A stretch of DNA of 23,342 bases from an uncultured Oscillibacter sp. (GTDB lineage: Bacteria; Bacillota; Clostridia; Oscillospirales; Oscillospiraceae), in contig CAJUCO010000039.1 in NCBI GenBank assembly GCA_910585245.1, positions 1 to 23,342 of the forward strand. The letters run 5' to 3'. Each line of letters opens with the position of its first letter. Position 1 is the first letter of the stretch. The position numbers and the translations under genes are program-made. The notes under the pieces are model-generated. The model saw nothing but the letters and a program-made list of their open reading frames with translations. It was not told where the DNA came from and made no database searches. This document shows, in pieces, positions 7,902 through 14,153 of the stretch.

Positions 7902-8972
7902 ATGACCACCTCTTTGAAATCCGTCACCCACGTCCAAAACATCCGCTATGACAAGGAGGCGGAAGCCCTCTATATCATCGACCAGAGCCTGCTCCCCAAC
8001 GAGGAACGGGAAATCCGCCTCCAAACCGTCGGAGAGATGGTGGAGGCCATCCAAAAGCTCCGGGTCCGGGGCGCCCCCGCCATTGGCATCTGCGCCGCCT
8101 ACTGCCTCTATGTTCTGGCCCGGACCATCAACGCGCCGGACGCCGCCGCCTTCCAGGACCGGCTCCGGGCTTATTCCGCCCAGCTCAACGCCTCCCGCCC
8201 CACGGCGGTGAACCTCAGCTGGGCCCTGGGGGAAATGGAGAAAACCGCCGCCGCCCACCTGGACGGTCCCCGCCCCGCCCTGCTGGAGGCCCTGTACCGC
8301 AAGGCGGTGGACATTCATGAAGACGACATCGCCAAGTGCCGGTCCATCTCCGAATACGGTTTGAGCCTTCTGAAAGACGGAGACGGCGTCCTGACCCACT
8401 GCAACGCCGGTCCCCTGGCCACCTCCCGTTACGGCACCGCCCAGGGTCCCTTTCTGCTGGCCGCAGAACGGGGTATGCACATCCGGGTCTTTGCCGACGA
8501 GACCCGGCCCCTGCTCCAGGGGGCCCGGCTCACCAGTTACGAGCTCCACCGGGCCGGGGTGAACGTAACCTTGATCTGCGACAACATGGCCTCCATGGTC
8601 ATGAAAAACGGCTGGGTCCAGGCCTGCTTTGTGGGCTGCGACCGGGTGGCCGCCAATGGGGACACCGCCAACAAAATCGGCACCAGCGGCGTGGCGATTC
8701 TGGCAAAACACTACGGCATCCCCGTCTACGTCCTGGGCCCCACCAGCACCATTGACCTGAGCTGCCCCGACGGGGACCACATTCCCATTGAGCTCCGGGA
8801 CCCGGAGGAGATCAAAACCCTCTGGTATGAAAAGCCCATGGCTCTTTCCGGCGTGGCGTGCTATAACCCCGCTTTCGATGTGACGGACCACCGGCTGATT
8901 GCCGGCATCGTCACGGAGAAGGGCATTTGCCGTCCCCCCTACACCGAGAGTCTGGCGGCCCTCTTTTGCTGA
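7902..8972 (+). CDS. mtnA: S-methyl-5-thioribose-1-phosphate isomerase
   Basis: This cytosolic enzyme of the methionine salvage pathway converts 5-methylthioribose-1-phosphate to 5-methylthioribulose-1-phosphate. The 356-residue length is normal for the family. Diagnostic stretches are RVRGAPAIGI (54-63), THCNAGPLATSRYGTA (165-180) and GCDRVAANGDTANKIGT (245-261). The catalytic pair is present as Cys167 and Asp247, spaced 80 residues apart as in the Bacillus enzyme (Cys160/Asp240). AAAGGAG (7888-7894) sits seven bases before the ATG. It is the first gene after a strong promoter and is followed within 15 bases by a pyruvate-kinase-like gene. None of the other salvage genes (mtnK, mtnB, mtnW, mtnD) is in the window, so the pathway may be partial, or completed elsewhere. 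Confidence 0.95.
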   Translation: MTTSLKSVTHVQNIRYDKEAEALYIIDQSLLPNEEREIRLQTVGEMVEAIQKLRVRGAPAIGICAAYCLYVLARTINAPDAAAFQDRLRAYSAQLNASRPTAVNLSWALGEMEKTAAAHLDGPRPALLEALYRKAVDIHEDDIAKCRSISEYGLSLLKDGDGVLTHCNAGPLATSRYGTAQGPFLLAAERGMHIRVFADETRPLLQGARLTSYELHRAGVNVTLICDNMASMVMKNGWVQACFVGCDRVAANGDTANKIGTSGVAILAKHYGIPVYVLGPTSTIDLSCPDGDHIPIELRDPEEIKTLWYEKPMALSGVACYNPAFDVTDHRLIAGIVTEKGICRPPYTESLAALFC

Positions 8973-8987
8973 GTGGAGGAGGCGGCC

Positions 8988-9965
8988 ATGGTTCAAATTT
9001 ACGGCACCCTGGGCCCCGCCTGCTCCGACGCCAAAACTCTGGAGGCCCTCTTTCAGGCCGGGATGACCGGCATCCGACTGAACCTCTCCCACGTGGGCCT
9101 CTCCGCCTCGGCGGAGCAGATGGAACACCTCCACGCCGCCGCCCGGCGCTGCGGCGTCACGCCCCAGCTCCTCCTGGACTTGCAGGGCCCGGAACTCCGG
9201 ATAGGCCCTCTTCCAAATCCCCTTTCCCTGAAGGAGGGAAGTACCCTCCACCTGGGGAGAGACATTCCCCTTCCCACCCTTCCCCATTTACGTCCCGGAC
9301 AGGAGGTCCTGCTGGACGACGGGAAGCTCCTTTTGCGGGTCCTCAAGCCCCTGCCGGACGGCACCCTGGCTCAAGTGGAGCGAGGAGGCGTCCTCCACAG
9401 CCGGAAAAGCGCCACCCTCCCCGGCGTGGACATCCCCCTTCCCCCCATGACGGACAGCGACCGGGAAAACCTCCGTCTGGCGGAGGATTACGGCGTCACC
9501 GGGGTCATGCAGCCCTTTGTCCGGAACCGGGAGGATCTGGAGACGGTTCGAGAGGCCCTGGACGCCGTGGGTGGACAGCAGATCCACCTCTTCGCCAAGA
9601 TTGAGAATCCGACCGGCGTGGAGCAGCTTCCCCAGCTGCTTCCCGCCGCGGACGAAATTGTCATCGCCCGGGGGGATCTGGGAAACGCCGGTCCCCTCTG
9701 GAAGCTCCCGGCCCTGCAAAAGCGCATTGCCGCCGCCTGCCGGGAGGCGGGACGGCCTTTCATGGTGGTGACCCAGATGCTGGCCTCCATGGAGCAAAAT
9801 CCCGTCCCCACCCGGGCGGAGGTCAGCGATATTTTTAACGCCGTGCTGGACGGCGCGGCCTCCGTCATGCTCACCGGGGAGACCGCCGTGGGCAAGCACC
9901 CGGTGGAGGCCATGCGCTACCTGGTCCATACCGTCCGGGAGGCGGAGAAGTATTTAAACCGATGA
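8988..9965 (+). CDS. Pyruvate-kinase-like protein without the C-terminal domain
   Basis: A 325-residue protein covering the barrel and B domain of pyruvate kinase only; typical enzymes have 470-580 residues. Active-site landmarks remain: RLNLSH (Arg30, Asn32, Ser34), DLQGPELR (Asp64), AKIEN (Lys204, Glu206), ARGDLG (Asp230), TQMLASM (Thr262) and TRAEVSDIFNAVLDG (275-289). The usual DTKGPE is DLQGPE, so the Thr-Lys after the metal-binding Asp is changed. Spacing to the Lys shows the B domain is about 14 residues shorter than in E. coli PykF. The allosteric C-domain is absent. The start is ATG 8988, preceded by GGAGGAGG (8975-8982); a GTG at 8973 lies before this site and is unlikely. It shares the mtnA transcript. 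It could be an active non-allosteric kinase or a related enolpyruvate enzyme with another substrate. Confidence 0.85.
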   Translation: MVQIYGTLGPACSDAKTLEALFQAGMTGIRLNLSHVGLSASAEQMEHLHAAARRCGVTPQLLLDLQGPELRIGPLPNPLSLKEGSTLHLGRDIPLPTLPHLRPGQEVLLDDGKLLLRVLKPLPDGTLAQVERGGVLHSRKSATLPGVDIPLPPMTDSDRENLRLAEDYGVTGVMQPFVRNREDLETVREALDAVGGQQIHLFAKIENPTGVEQLPQLLPAADEIVIARGDLGNAGPLWKLPALQKRIAAACREAGRPFMVVTQMLASMEQNPVPTRAEVSDIFNAVLDGAASVMLTGETAVGKHPVEAMRYLVHTVREAEKYLNR

Positions 9966-9974
9966 GGCAAAGAG

Positions 9975-10005
9975 AAGCGTCCGACGGCTGGCCGGACGCT
10001 TTCCT
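9975..10005. terminator. Bidirectional terminator between convergent units
   Basis: AAGCGTCCG (9975-9983) and CGGACGCTT (9993-10001) form the stem. T-rich tails lie on both strands (TTTCC rightward, CTCTTT on the reverse), so it can end both the mtnA unit and the convergent minus-strand operon, although the latter stops about 80 bases away. Confidence 0.75.
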
Positions 10006-10083
10006 GCATTTATGGGGCGTCTTCTCTTCCTTTTTCTTCCAATCCGCCTTTCAAATCTTGATGTGGACCTTGCACACGCCTCC

Positions 10084-10455
10084 TTACAGTGGCTTAACAC
10101 CGGCTAGCAGCAACCACTCCCGCATCTTCTTCACGGGAAACCCGGTAAACCAGAGCTTTTCTCCGGTCCGGCTGTGCAGCGTCACCTGGGTAAACAGCCC
10201 TCTTTTCCCAACGGAAAACCCTCGAATTTCTGACAGTTTCAGCTCAAACTCCACATAATTGCTCCACATAGTCCGGAAGAACACCCTTCGGTCCGTCACA
10301 TAAAACGTCCCGGAATGGGAATCGCAAGAGCTTACCGATCCAAACGACAGAATTGGAACCCAATAGGCCATCATACCCTTTCCAATCAGCGACTCTCCAG
10401 GCTCCATACCCCGATAGCGCAGGCCGGAGCATTCATAAAATTTGCAAACTGCCAT
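10084..10455 (-). CDS. PH/GRAM-like domain protein
   Basis: A 123-residue protein without signal peptide or a convincing membrane helix. The pattern GTFYVTDRRVFFRT, then an acidic/hydrophobic strand (VEFELKLSEIRGFSV), then LFTQVTLHSRTGEKLWF and a closing helix (VKKMREWLLLAG) fits the small bacterial PH or GRAM-like fold, in which a 'lyLTdrRlvF' strand is the hallmark. Such domains usually bind lipids or proteins; the ligand here is unknown. The ATG has a perfect AGGAGG (10461-10466) five bases upstream that overlaps the stop of the exonuclease gene, so it is the third gene of that operon. Fold assignment rests on pattern only. Confidence 0.65.
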   Translation of the reverse strand: MAVCKFYECSGLRYRGMEPGESLIGKGMMAYWVPILSFGSVSSCDSHSGTFYVTDRRVFFRTMWSNYVEFELKLSEIRGFSVGKRGLFTQVTLHSRTGEKLWFTGFPVKKMREWLLLAGVKPL

Positions 10456-10464
10456 ATACGCCTC

Positions 10465-11139
10465 CTATGCCAGCTCATACAAGGGATTCCGCCGCTCATA
10501 GGGCTGAGCCCGGTAGGTAACGGAGGAAATCCTTCGCCCCGAAACGCCGTATTTCGGGTGGGACCCAAAGAGGTCGATATACCGCTCCAAGTCGTCCCGT
10601 TCCTCCGCCATGGCCTCCAGCACCAGCGCCGCCGCCCGGGCGTCGTCAATGGCCCGGTGGCTGTTTACCGCCTTGTCCTCCAAACCGTAGGCGGCAATGG
10701 CGTTTTCCAGCTTGTGGGGATAGTCCCGCCGGTCCCGGTACACCGTCAGCGCGTCCAGAAACCGGGGCTTTTTCAAAGCCTCCGCCAAGCCCCAGGGGCG
10801 AAGGAGGCCATAGAGGAAATTCAAATCGAACTGGGCGTTGTAGGCCACAATCAAGGGCCGCTCCGCCCCCTCCAGCAATTTCACAAAGGCCCCGGCGGCC
10901 TCCTCGTCCCCCACGCCCTCGGCGGCCAGTTGTTCCTCAGTGATGCCCGTCAGCTTCGTGATGAAGGGGTCCAGACGCCGCCCCTCCGGCAAACGGATAA
11001 AAAGATCCATACCCCCGGCTTCCGCTCCCCGTTCCAGGGATACCCCGCCGATCTCAATGATCCGGTCCTTTTTAAAGTCGATGCCGGTGGTCTCCGTATC
11101 AAAGACCACGATTCGGTCAAAGGTCTCCCAAAGCCTCAT
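10465..11139 (-). CDS. DnaQ/PolC-like 3'-5' exonuclease
   Basis: A 224-residue DEDDh exonuclease. Exo I is FDTETTG (Asp14, Glu16), Exo II is AYNAQFDLNFL (Asp105), and Exo III is HRAIDDA (His161, Asp166), so all four acidic residues and the general-base His are present. The protein is a stand-alone nuclease domain with a short C-terminal extension ending in a Tyr/Arg-rich tail; there is no polymerase or BRCT domain. Relatives remove 3' nucleotides in proofreading, repair or RNA trimming. The ATG overlaps the TGA of the upstream nuclease gene as ATGA, and GGAGGAGG lies just before it, so translation is coupled. A housekeeping epsilon-like or RNase T-like role is possible; the partners suggest handling of DNA ends. 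Confidence 0.9.
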   Translation of the reverse strand: MRLWETFDRIVVFDTETTGIDFKKDRIIEIGGVSLERGAEAGGMDLFIRLPEGRRLDPFITKLTGITEEQLAAEGVGDEEAAGAFVKLLEGAERPLIVAYNAQFDLNFLYGLLRPWGLAEALKKPRFLDALTVYRDRRDYPHKLENAIAAYGLEDKAVNSHRAIDDARAAALVLEAMAEERDDLERYIDLFGSHPKYGVSGRRISSVTYRAQPYERRNPLYELA

Positions 11140-11852
11140 GCCACGTCCTCCTCCAGCCAGCTCTCCCCGGTGGTGTAGTCAATCCCCACGCCGGGTTGCA
11201 CGTTGTAGGCAAAGACGTTGAAACAAACGCCCTCTCCCGCGTCCTCCACGGAATAGGCCTCCATCTGCACCCCCCGGGCCACCAGCTCCGTTCCCACAAA
11301 CACCGGCGTCACCCGGTAGAGCACGTGGTTGTCCGTCCGCTGGACATAATCCGCCACGTCGTTTTCAAAGGGCAGCATCCCGGTGACGTTCAGATACCGG
11401 GTGCCGGTGATGAGATTTTTCTCATTGGCGTTTTCCCCCGCCAGCTGAAAGCCGATGAGGTGGCAACGGTTATAGAGATACTTCCCATCCACGCAGTCGT
11501 ACTTGGCGGAGATCCACCCTGTGGGCTTCACGTTCCCAATGGACTCCCGCTCCTCGGTGGGCATCAGCTCCGGGCAGATGTTGGCGTAGGCCACGCCGCA
11601 GCGGCCCAGATAGTCCAGATCGCTGTAGTTCTCAAAGACCTCCAGGGTCATCTCCTCCCTGGTAAATCCAGGCTGGTTCCCCTCCAGCTCCACATAGGCC
11701 GCGCCGCTCCATGCCGGGATGTCCTCCAGGGACACCGGCTCCGGTTCCAGGTACCACCGTATCGCCGCCGCAGCCACACATAACACCAGAAGCGCCACCA
11801 TCTGCTTGGGGCTGAGCTGCTGCCGCTTTGCCCCGCCTCTTCGTTTCGCCAT
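11136..11852 (-). CDS. Membrane-anchored DNA/RNA non-specific endonuclease
   Basis: The 238-residue protein has a basic N-terminus, one hydrophobic anchor (about 18-34), and a nuclease domain that should face outward. The motif NRCHLIGFQLAGENANEKNL (128-147) carries the catalytic His131 and metal-ligand Asn146 of the beta-beta-alpha-metal nucleases (NucA/EndA group). The usual DRGH is NRCH, a variant I recall from many gut Clostridia. Downstream TRYLNVTGMLPFEN is also family-typical. The start is ATG 11852, not an upstream in-frame Met: a promoter lies at 11890-11918, so codons before 11852 would include the promoter itself; GGGGGAG provides a modest binding site. First gene of a three-gene operon, coupled by ATGA to the exonuclease. 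Likely roles are nucleic-acid scavenging or DNA processing at the surface. Confidence 0.85.
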   Translation of the reverse strand: MAKRRGGAKRQQLSPKQMVALLVLCVAAAAIRWYLEPEPVSLEDIPAWSGAAYVELEGNQPGFTREEMTLEVFENYSDLDYLGRCGVAYANICPELMPTEERESIGNVKPTGWISAKYDCVDGKYLYNRCHLIGFQLAGENANEKNLITGTRYLNVTGMLPFENDVADYVQRTDNHVLYRVTPVFVGTELVARGVQMEAYSVEDAGEGVCFNVFAYNVQPGVGIDYTTGESWLEEDVA

Positions 11853-11889
11853 ATCCGTCTCCCCCGTTCTTTCATAATTCGACACTCCA

Positions 11890-11918
11890 AATATAGCAGC
11901 TTTCCCCATCTTTTTCAA
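11890..11918 (-). promoter_or_regulatory. Sigma-A promoter of the nuclease operon
   Basis: On the minus strand, TTGAAA (11913-11918) and TATATT (11890-11895) are exactly 17 bases apart. The transcript would begin near 11883, about 30 bases before the ATG at 11852. This decides the short start of the nuclease. Confidence 0.75.
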
Positions 11919-11982
11919 CCGATATTCCCTTCGCCTTCGGATATGCTGAACCATGACAACGTTCATAAAACCGGAGGTGCCT

Positions 11983-12789
11983 ATGCTTCAACGTATGCGC
12001 AACGCGCTCATCCTCATGCTCCCCATCCTCTTTCTGACGGCGATGCTCTATATACAGGGAAACATCCTCCCCGCCGCCGCTCCAGCCATCATTCCGGCCT
12101 CCACCGACAACTGGGGCCTCTCCTTTCCCCAAGAGGGACAGTCCCCGGTGGGCAACGCCAGTGTGGAGGACCTGGCCCAATACGACGCCTGGTTCCTGGG
12201 AGATACCGGGCAAAAAGTCATATACCTGACCTTTGACTGCGGCTATGAAAACGGCTACACGGAAAAAATCCTGGACGCCCTGAAAAAGCACAACGCCCCG
12301 GCGGCCTTCTTTGTGGTGGGCAACATGATAGAAACCGCCCCGGACATCATCCGCCGCATGGCGGAGGAGGGCCACATCGTGGGAAATCACACCTTCCACC
12401 ATCCGGATATGTCCGCCATTTCGGACCAGGGGGCCTTCCAGAAGGAGCTGGATACCCTGGCGAAGCTCTACCAGGAGACCACCGGCCGGGAGCTTCCCCA
12501 TTTCTACCGCCCTCCCCAGGGGAAATACAGCCGTGAAAACCTGAAACAGGCCCAGGCCCTGGGCTACAAGACGGTGTTTTGGAGTCTCGCCTATGTGGAC
12601 TGGTACGTGGACAACCAGCCCACGGCGGAGCAGGCCTACGCCAAGCTCCTCCCCCGCATTCACGACGGGGCCATCGTCCTTCTTCACTCCACGTCCAGGA
12701 CCAATGCAGACATTCTGGACGACCTCCTTACCAAGTGGGAGGATATGGGCTACCGTTTCGCCTCCCTGGAGGAGCTGCCGGGGGCTTGA
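11983..12789 (+). CDS. pdaA: PdaA-like polysaccharide (muramic acid) deacetylase
   Basis: A 268-residue NodB-fold deacetylase, probably exported or membrane-anchored by the N-terminal hydrophobic segment (about 7-26). The motifs follow B. subtilis PdaA closely: YLTFDCGYENGYTEKILDAL (81-100), GNHTFHHPD with the metal ligands His136 and His140, YRPPQGKYS (175-183), TVFWSLAYVDWY and LLHSTSRTNAD with His235. PdaA removes the acetyl group from muramic acid on the way to the muramic-delta-lactam of the spore cortex. Where NodB enzymes have TFDDG, PdaA has TFDNG and this protein has TFDCG. The start chosen is ATG 11983, with GGAGGTG at 11973-11979; an in-frame ATG at 11953 lacks such a site. The gene diverges from the nuclease operon and probably uses a sporulation sigma factor; no clear box was found. 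Confidence 0.85.
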   Translation: MLQRMRNALILMLPILFLTAMLYIQGNILPAAAPAIIPASTDNWGLSFPQEGQSPVGNASVEDLAQYDAWFLGDTGQKVIYLTFDCGYENGYTEKILDALKKHNAPAAFFVVGNMIETAPDIIRRMAEEGHIVGNHTFHHPDMSAISDQGAFQKELDTLAKLYQETTGRELPHFYRPPQGKYSRENLKQAQALGYKTVFWSLAYVDWYVDNQPTAEQAYAKLLPRIHDGAIVLLHSTSRTNADILDDLLTKWEDMGYRFASLEELPGA

Positions 12790-12805
12790 CGTCCCCTGGA
12801 AATCC

Positions 12806-12871
12806 GGGCGGCTTTTCAAAAAGCCGCCCCCAAAATAGCCACAGGCGGGGGCCGTCCCAAAAGGCGGCCCC
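12806..12871. terminator. Two hairpins after pdaA, terminator-like
   Basis: The first is an 11-base perfect inverted repeat, GGGCGGCTTTT to AAAAGCCGCCC (12806-12829). The second pairs 12848-12856 with 12863-12871 (GGGGCCGTC with GGCGGCCCC, one G-T pair) and is followed by TT. Neither has a long T-run, so termination is likely but not certain. Confidence 0.5.
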
Positions 12872-12900
12872 TTGCAACTCCCGGAAAACCGGTATATAAT
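12872..12900 (+). promoter_or_regulatory. Sigma-A promoter of the beta-helix acyltransferase gene
   Basis: TTGCAA (12872-12877) and TATAAT (12895-12900) are 17 bases apart. Transcription should begin near 12907, about 36 bases before the ATG. Confidence 0.85.
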
Positions 12901-12942
12901 GACGCCAATACACCGCTTACGCGGCAAAACAGGAGGCGCGTT

Positions 12943-13605
12943 ATGAATTTGACCACCACGGCCCTGCTGGACCTCTCCCACACCCTGGCGGGGGACTATC
13001 TGAGCCAATTTCAATATCCCTGGGAGGCCCTGGACGGCATTAAGAACTTCATTCTCACCCTGGGCCCCACCCTGGACCCGGCGGAGTACGAGGAGCGCTC
13101 CGCCCAAATCTGGGTCCACAAAACCGCTTCTGTGGCCCCCACGGCCTTTCTGGGCGGGCCCTGCATCATTGGGCCGGACACAGAGGTCCGTCACTGCGCC
13201 TTTGTCCGGGGCTCCGCCCTGGTGGGGGCGGGCTGCGTGGTGGGAAACTCCGTGGAGCTGAAAAACGTCATCCTCTTCGACGGCGTGCAAACCCCCCATT
13301 ACAACTACGTGGGGGACTCCATCCTGGGCTTCAAGGCCCACATGGGCGCCGGGTCCGTCACCTCCAACGTCAAGTCCGACAAAACCCTGGTGGTGGTGCG
13401 AAACGGGGAGGAACGCCTGGAGACAGGGCGGAAAAAAGTTGGCGCCATTCTGGGGGACTACGTGGAGGTGGGCTGCAACAGCGTGCTGAACCCCGGCTCC
13501 GTCCTGGGGCGAAACGCCAGCGTCTATCCCCTCTCCTCCGTCCGGGGCTCCGTCCCGCCGGACAGCATCTTCAAAGGACCGGGGACCGTCATTCACCGGG
13601 ACTGA
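12943..13605 (+). CDS. Left-handed beta-helix acyltransferase, GlmU C-domain-like
   Basis: A 220-residue protein built of hexapeptide-type repeats, from about residue 58 to 205 (for example APTAFLGGPCIIGPDTEVRH and GNSVELKNVILFDG). The segment TPHYNYVGDSILGFKAHMGAGSVTSN (117-142) parallels the acetyltransferase active site of GlmU, with His119 in the place of the GlmU catalytic His. The pyrophosphorylase domain of GlmU is absent. Related genes are often labelled UDP-N-acetylglucosamine pyrophosphorylase, which this length does not support. A sugar-nucleotide or amino-sugar acyltransferase is the best reading. AGGAGG (12931-12936) is six bases before the ATG. It is a single-gene unit between its own promoter and a hairpin. 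Confidence 0.8.
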   Translation: MNLTTTALLDLSHTLAGDYLSQFQYPWEALDGIKNFILTLGPTLDPAEYEERSAQIWVHKTASVAPTAFLGGPCIIGPDTEVRHCAFVRGSALVGAGCVVGNSVELKNVILFDGVQTPHYNYVGDSILGFKAHMGAGSVTSNVKSDKTLVVVRNGEERLETGRKKVGAILGDYVEVGCNSVLNPGSVLGRNASVYPLSSVRGSVPPDSIFKGPGTVIHRD

Positions 13606-13623
13606 GACGAGTTCAACCAACGG

Positions 13624-13653
13624 CCCGGCACGGGGAACGCTTCCCGTGCCGGG
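13624..13653 (+). terminator. Terminator hairpin after the acyltransferase gene
   Basis: An 11-base perfect stem, CCCGGCACGGG (13624-13634) with CCCGTGCCGGG (13643-13653), lies 18 bases after the stop. The tail is TCTGATCATTT, so the T-run is imperfect. Confidence 0.65.
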
Positions 13654-13762
13654 TCTGATCATTTGGCGCCTTTTGAAAGACAGACCGCCCCCCGAACGCC
13701 CCGGAAAACCGGGGCCGCCGGAGTGAACCGGAAAAACCCCCTCAAATTTTTCAAATTGGGGC

Positions 13763-13812
13763 TTGACAAATACCCCCAGGGGGTATATGATCAAAATACC
13801 CCCCAGGGGTAT
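13763..13812 (+). promoter_or_regulatory. Copper-responsive promoter with two CsoR-type operators
   Basis: TTGACA (13763-13768) and TATGAT (13786-13791) are 17 bases apart. The spacer is filled by the palindrome ATACCCCC-A-GGGGGTAT (13770-13786). A second, ATACCCC-CCA-GGGGTAT (13796-13812), lies between the -10 box and the csoR binding site. The TACCCC...GGGGTA pattern is that of CsoR operators, which are released when CsoR binds Cu(I). Site 1 covers the spacer and site 2 the transcription start, so repression should be tight and autoregulatory. Confidence 0.9.
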
Positions 13813-13833
13813 ACTCACCAAGGAGGGTCCGCT

Positions 13834-14130
13834 ATGGAGGCCTGCAACTGTCACAAGACCAAGGAGCGCTCCGAAGAGGAGTACAAACGCCTCATCAACC
13901 GCCTCAGCCGGGTGGAGGGGCAGATCCGGGGCATTCGGGGCATGGTGGAGCGCAGCGCCTACTGTCCCGACATTCTGGCCCAGGTAGCCGCCGTCAACGC
14001 GGCCCTCAACGCCTTTGCCAAGGAGCTTTTGTCCGAGCATATCCGCACCTGCGTCACCCGGGACATTCGGGAGGGGAAGGACGAAACGGTGGAGGAGCTT
14101 TTAAGCATCCTCCAGAAGCTGATGAAATAG
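13834..14130 (+). CDS. csoR: CsoR-type copper-sensing repressor
   Basis: A 98-residue all-helical regulator of the CsoR/RcnR family. The core RLSRVEGQIRGIRGMVER is the family's DNA-binding helix, and the Cu(I) ligand set is complete as Cys44, His69 and Cys73, with the 25- and 4-residue spacing seen in Mycobacterium CsoR (Cys36, His61, Cys65). Apo-protein represses; Cu(I) releases it from DNA. The N-terminus has an extra CNCH motif (residues 4-7) of unknown importance. The start is ATG 13834, with AAGGAGGG at 13820-13827; upstream in-frame codons would cross the promoter and operators. The gene lies just after two matching operators and 23 bases before copA, so it controls its own operon. Confidence 0.95.
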   Translation: MEACNCHKTKERSEEEYKRLINRLSRVEGQIRGIRGMVERSAYCPDILAQVAAVNAALNAFAKELLSEHIRTCVTRDIREGKDETVEELLSILQKLMK

Positions 14131-14153
14131 CAGAACACAAGGAGGTCCCGCTT

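Noticed and set aside
8973..8987. GTG start for the pyruvate-kinase-like protein
   Set aside because: The GTG lies just before and partly within the GGAGGAGG site that serves the ATG at 8988.
11853..11966. 38-residue N-terminal extension of the nuclease
   Set aside because: It overlaps a well-spaced promoter (11890-11918), and the family-like start with membrane anchor begins at 11852.
11872..14040. 722-residue minus-strand open frame over pdaA, the acyltransferase and csoR
   Set aside because: It crosses three real plus-strand genes, two promoters and two terminators.
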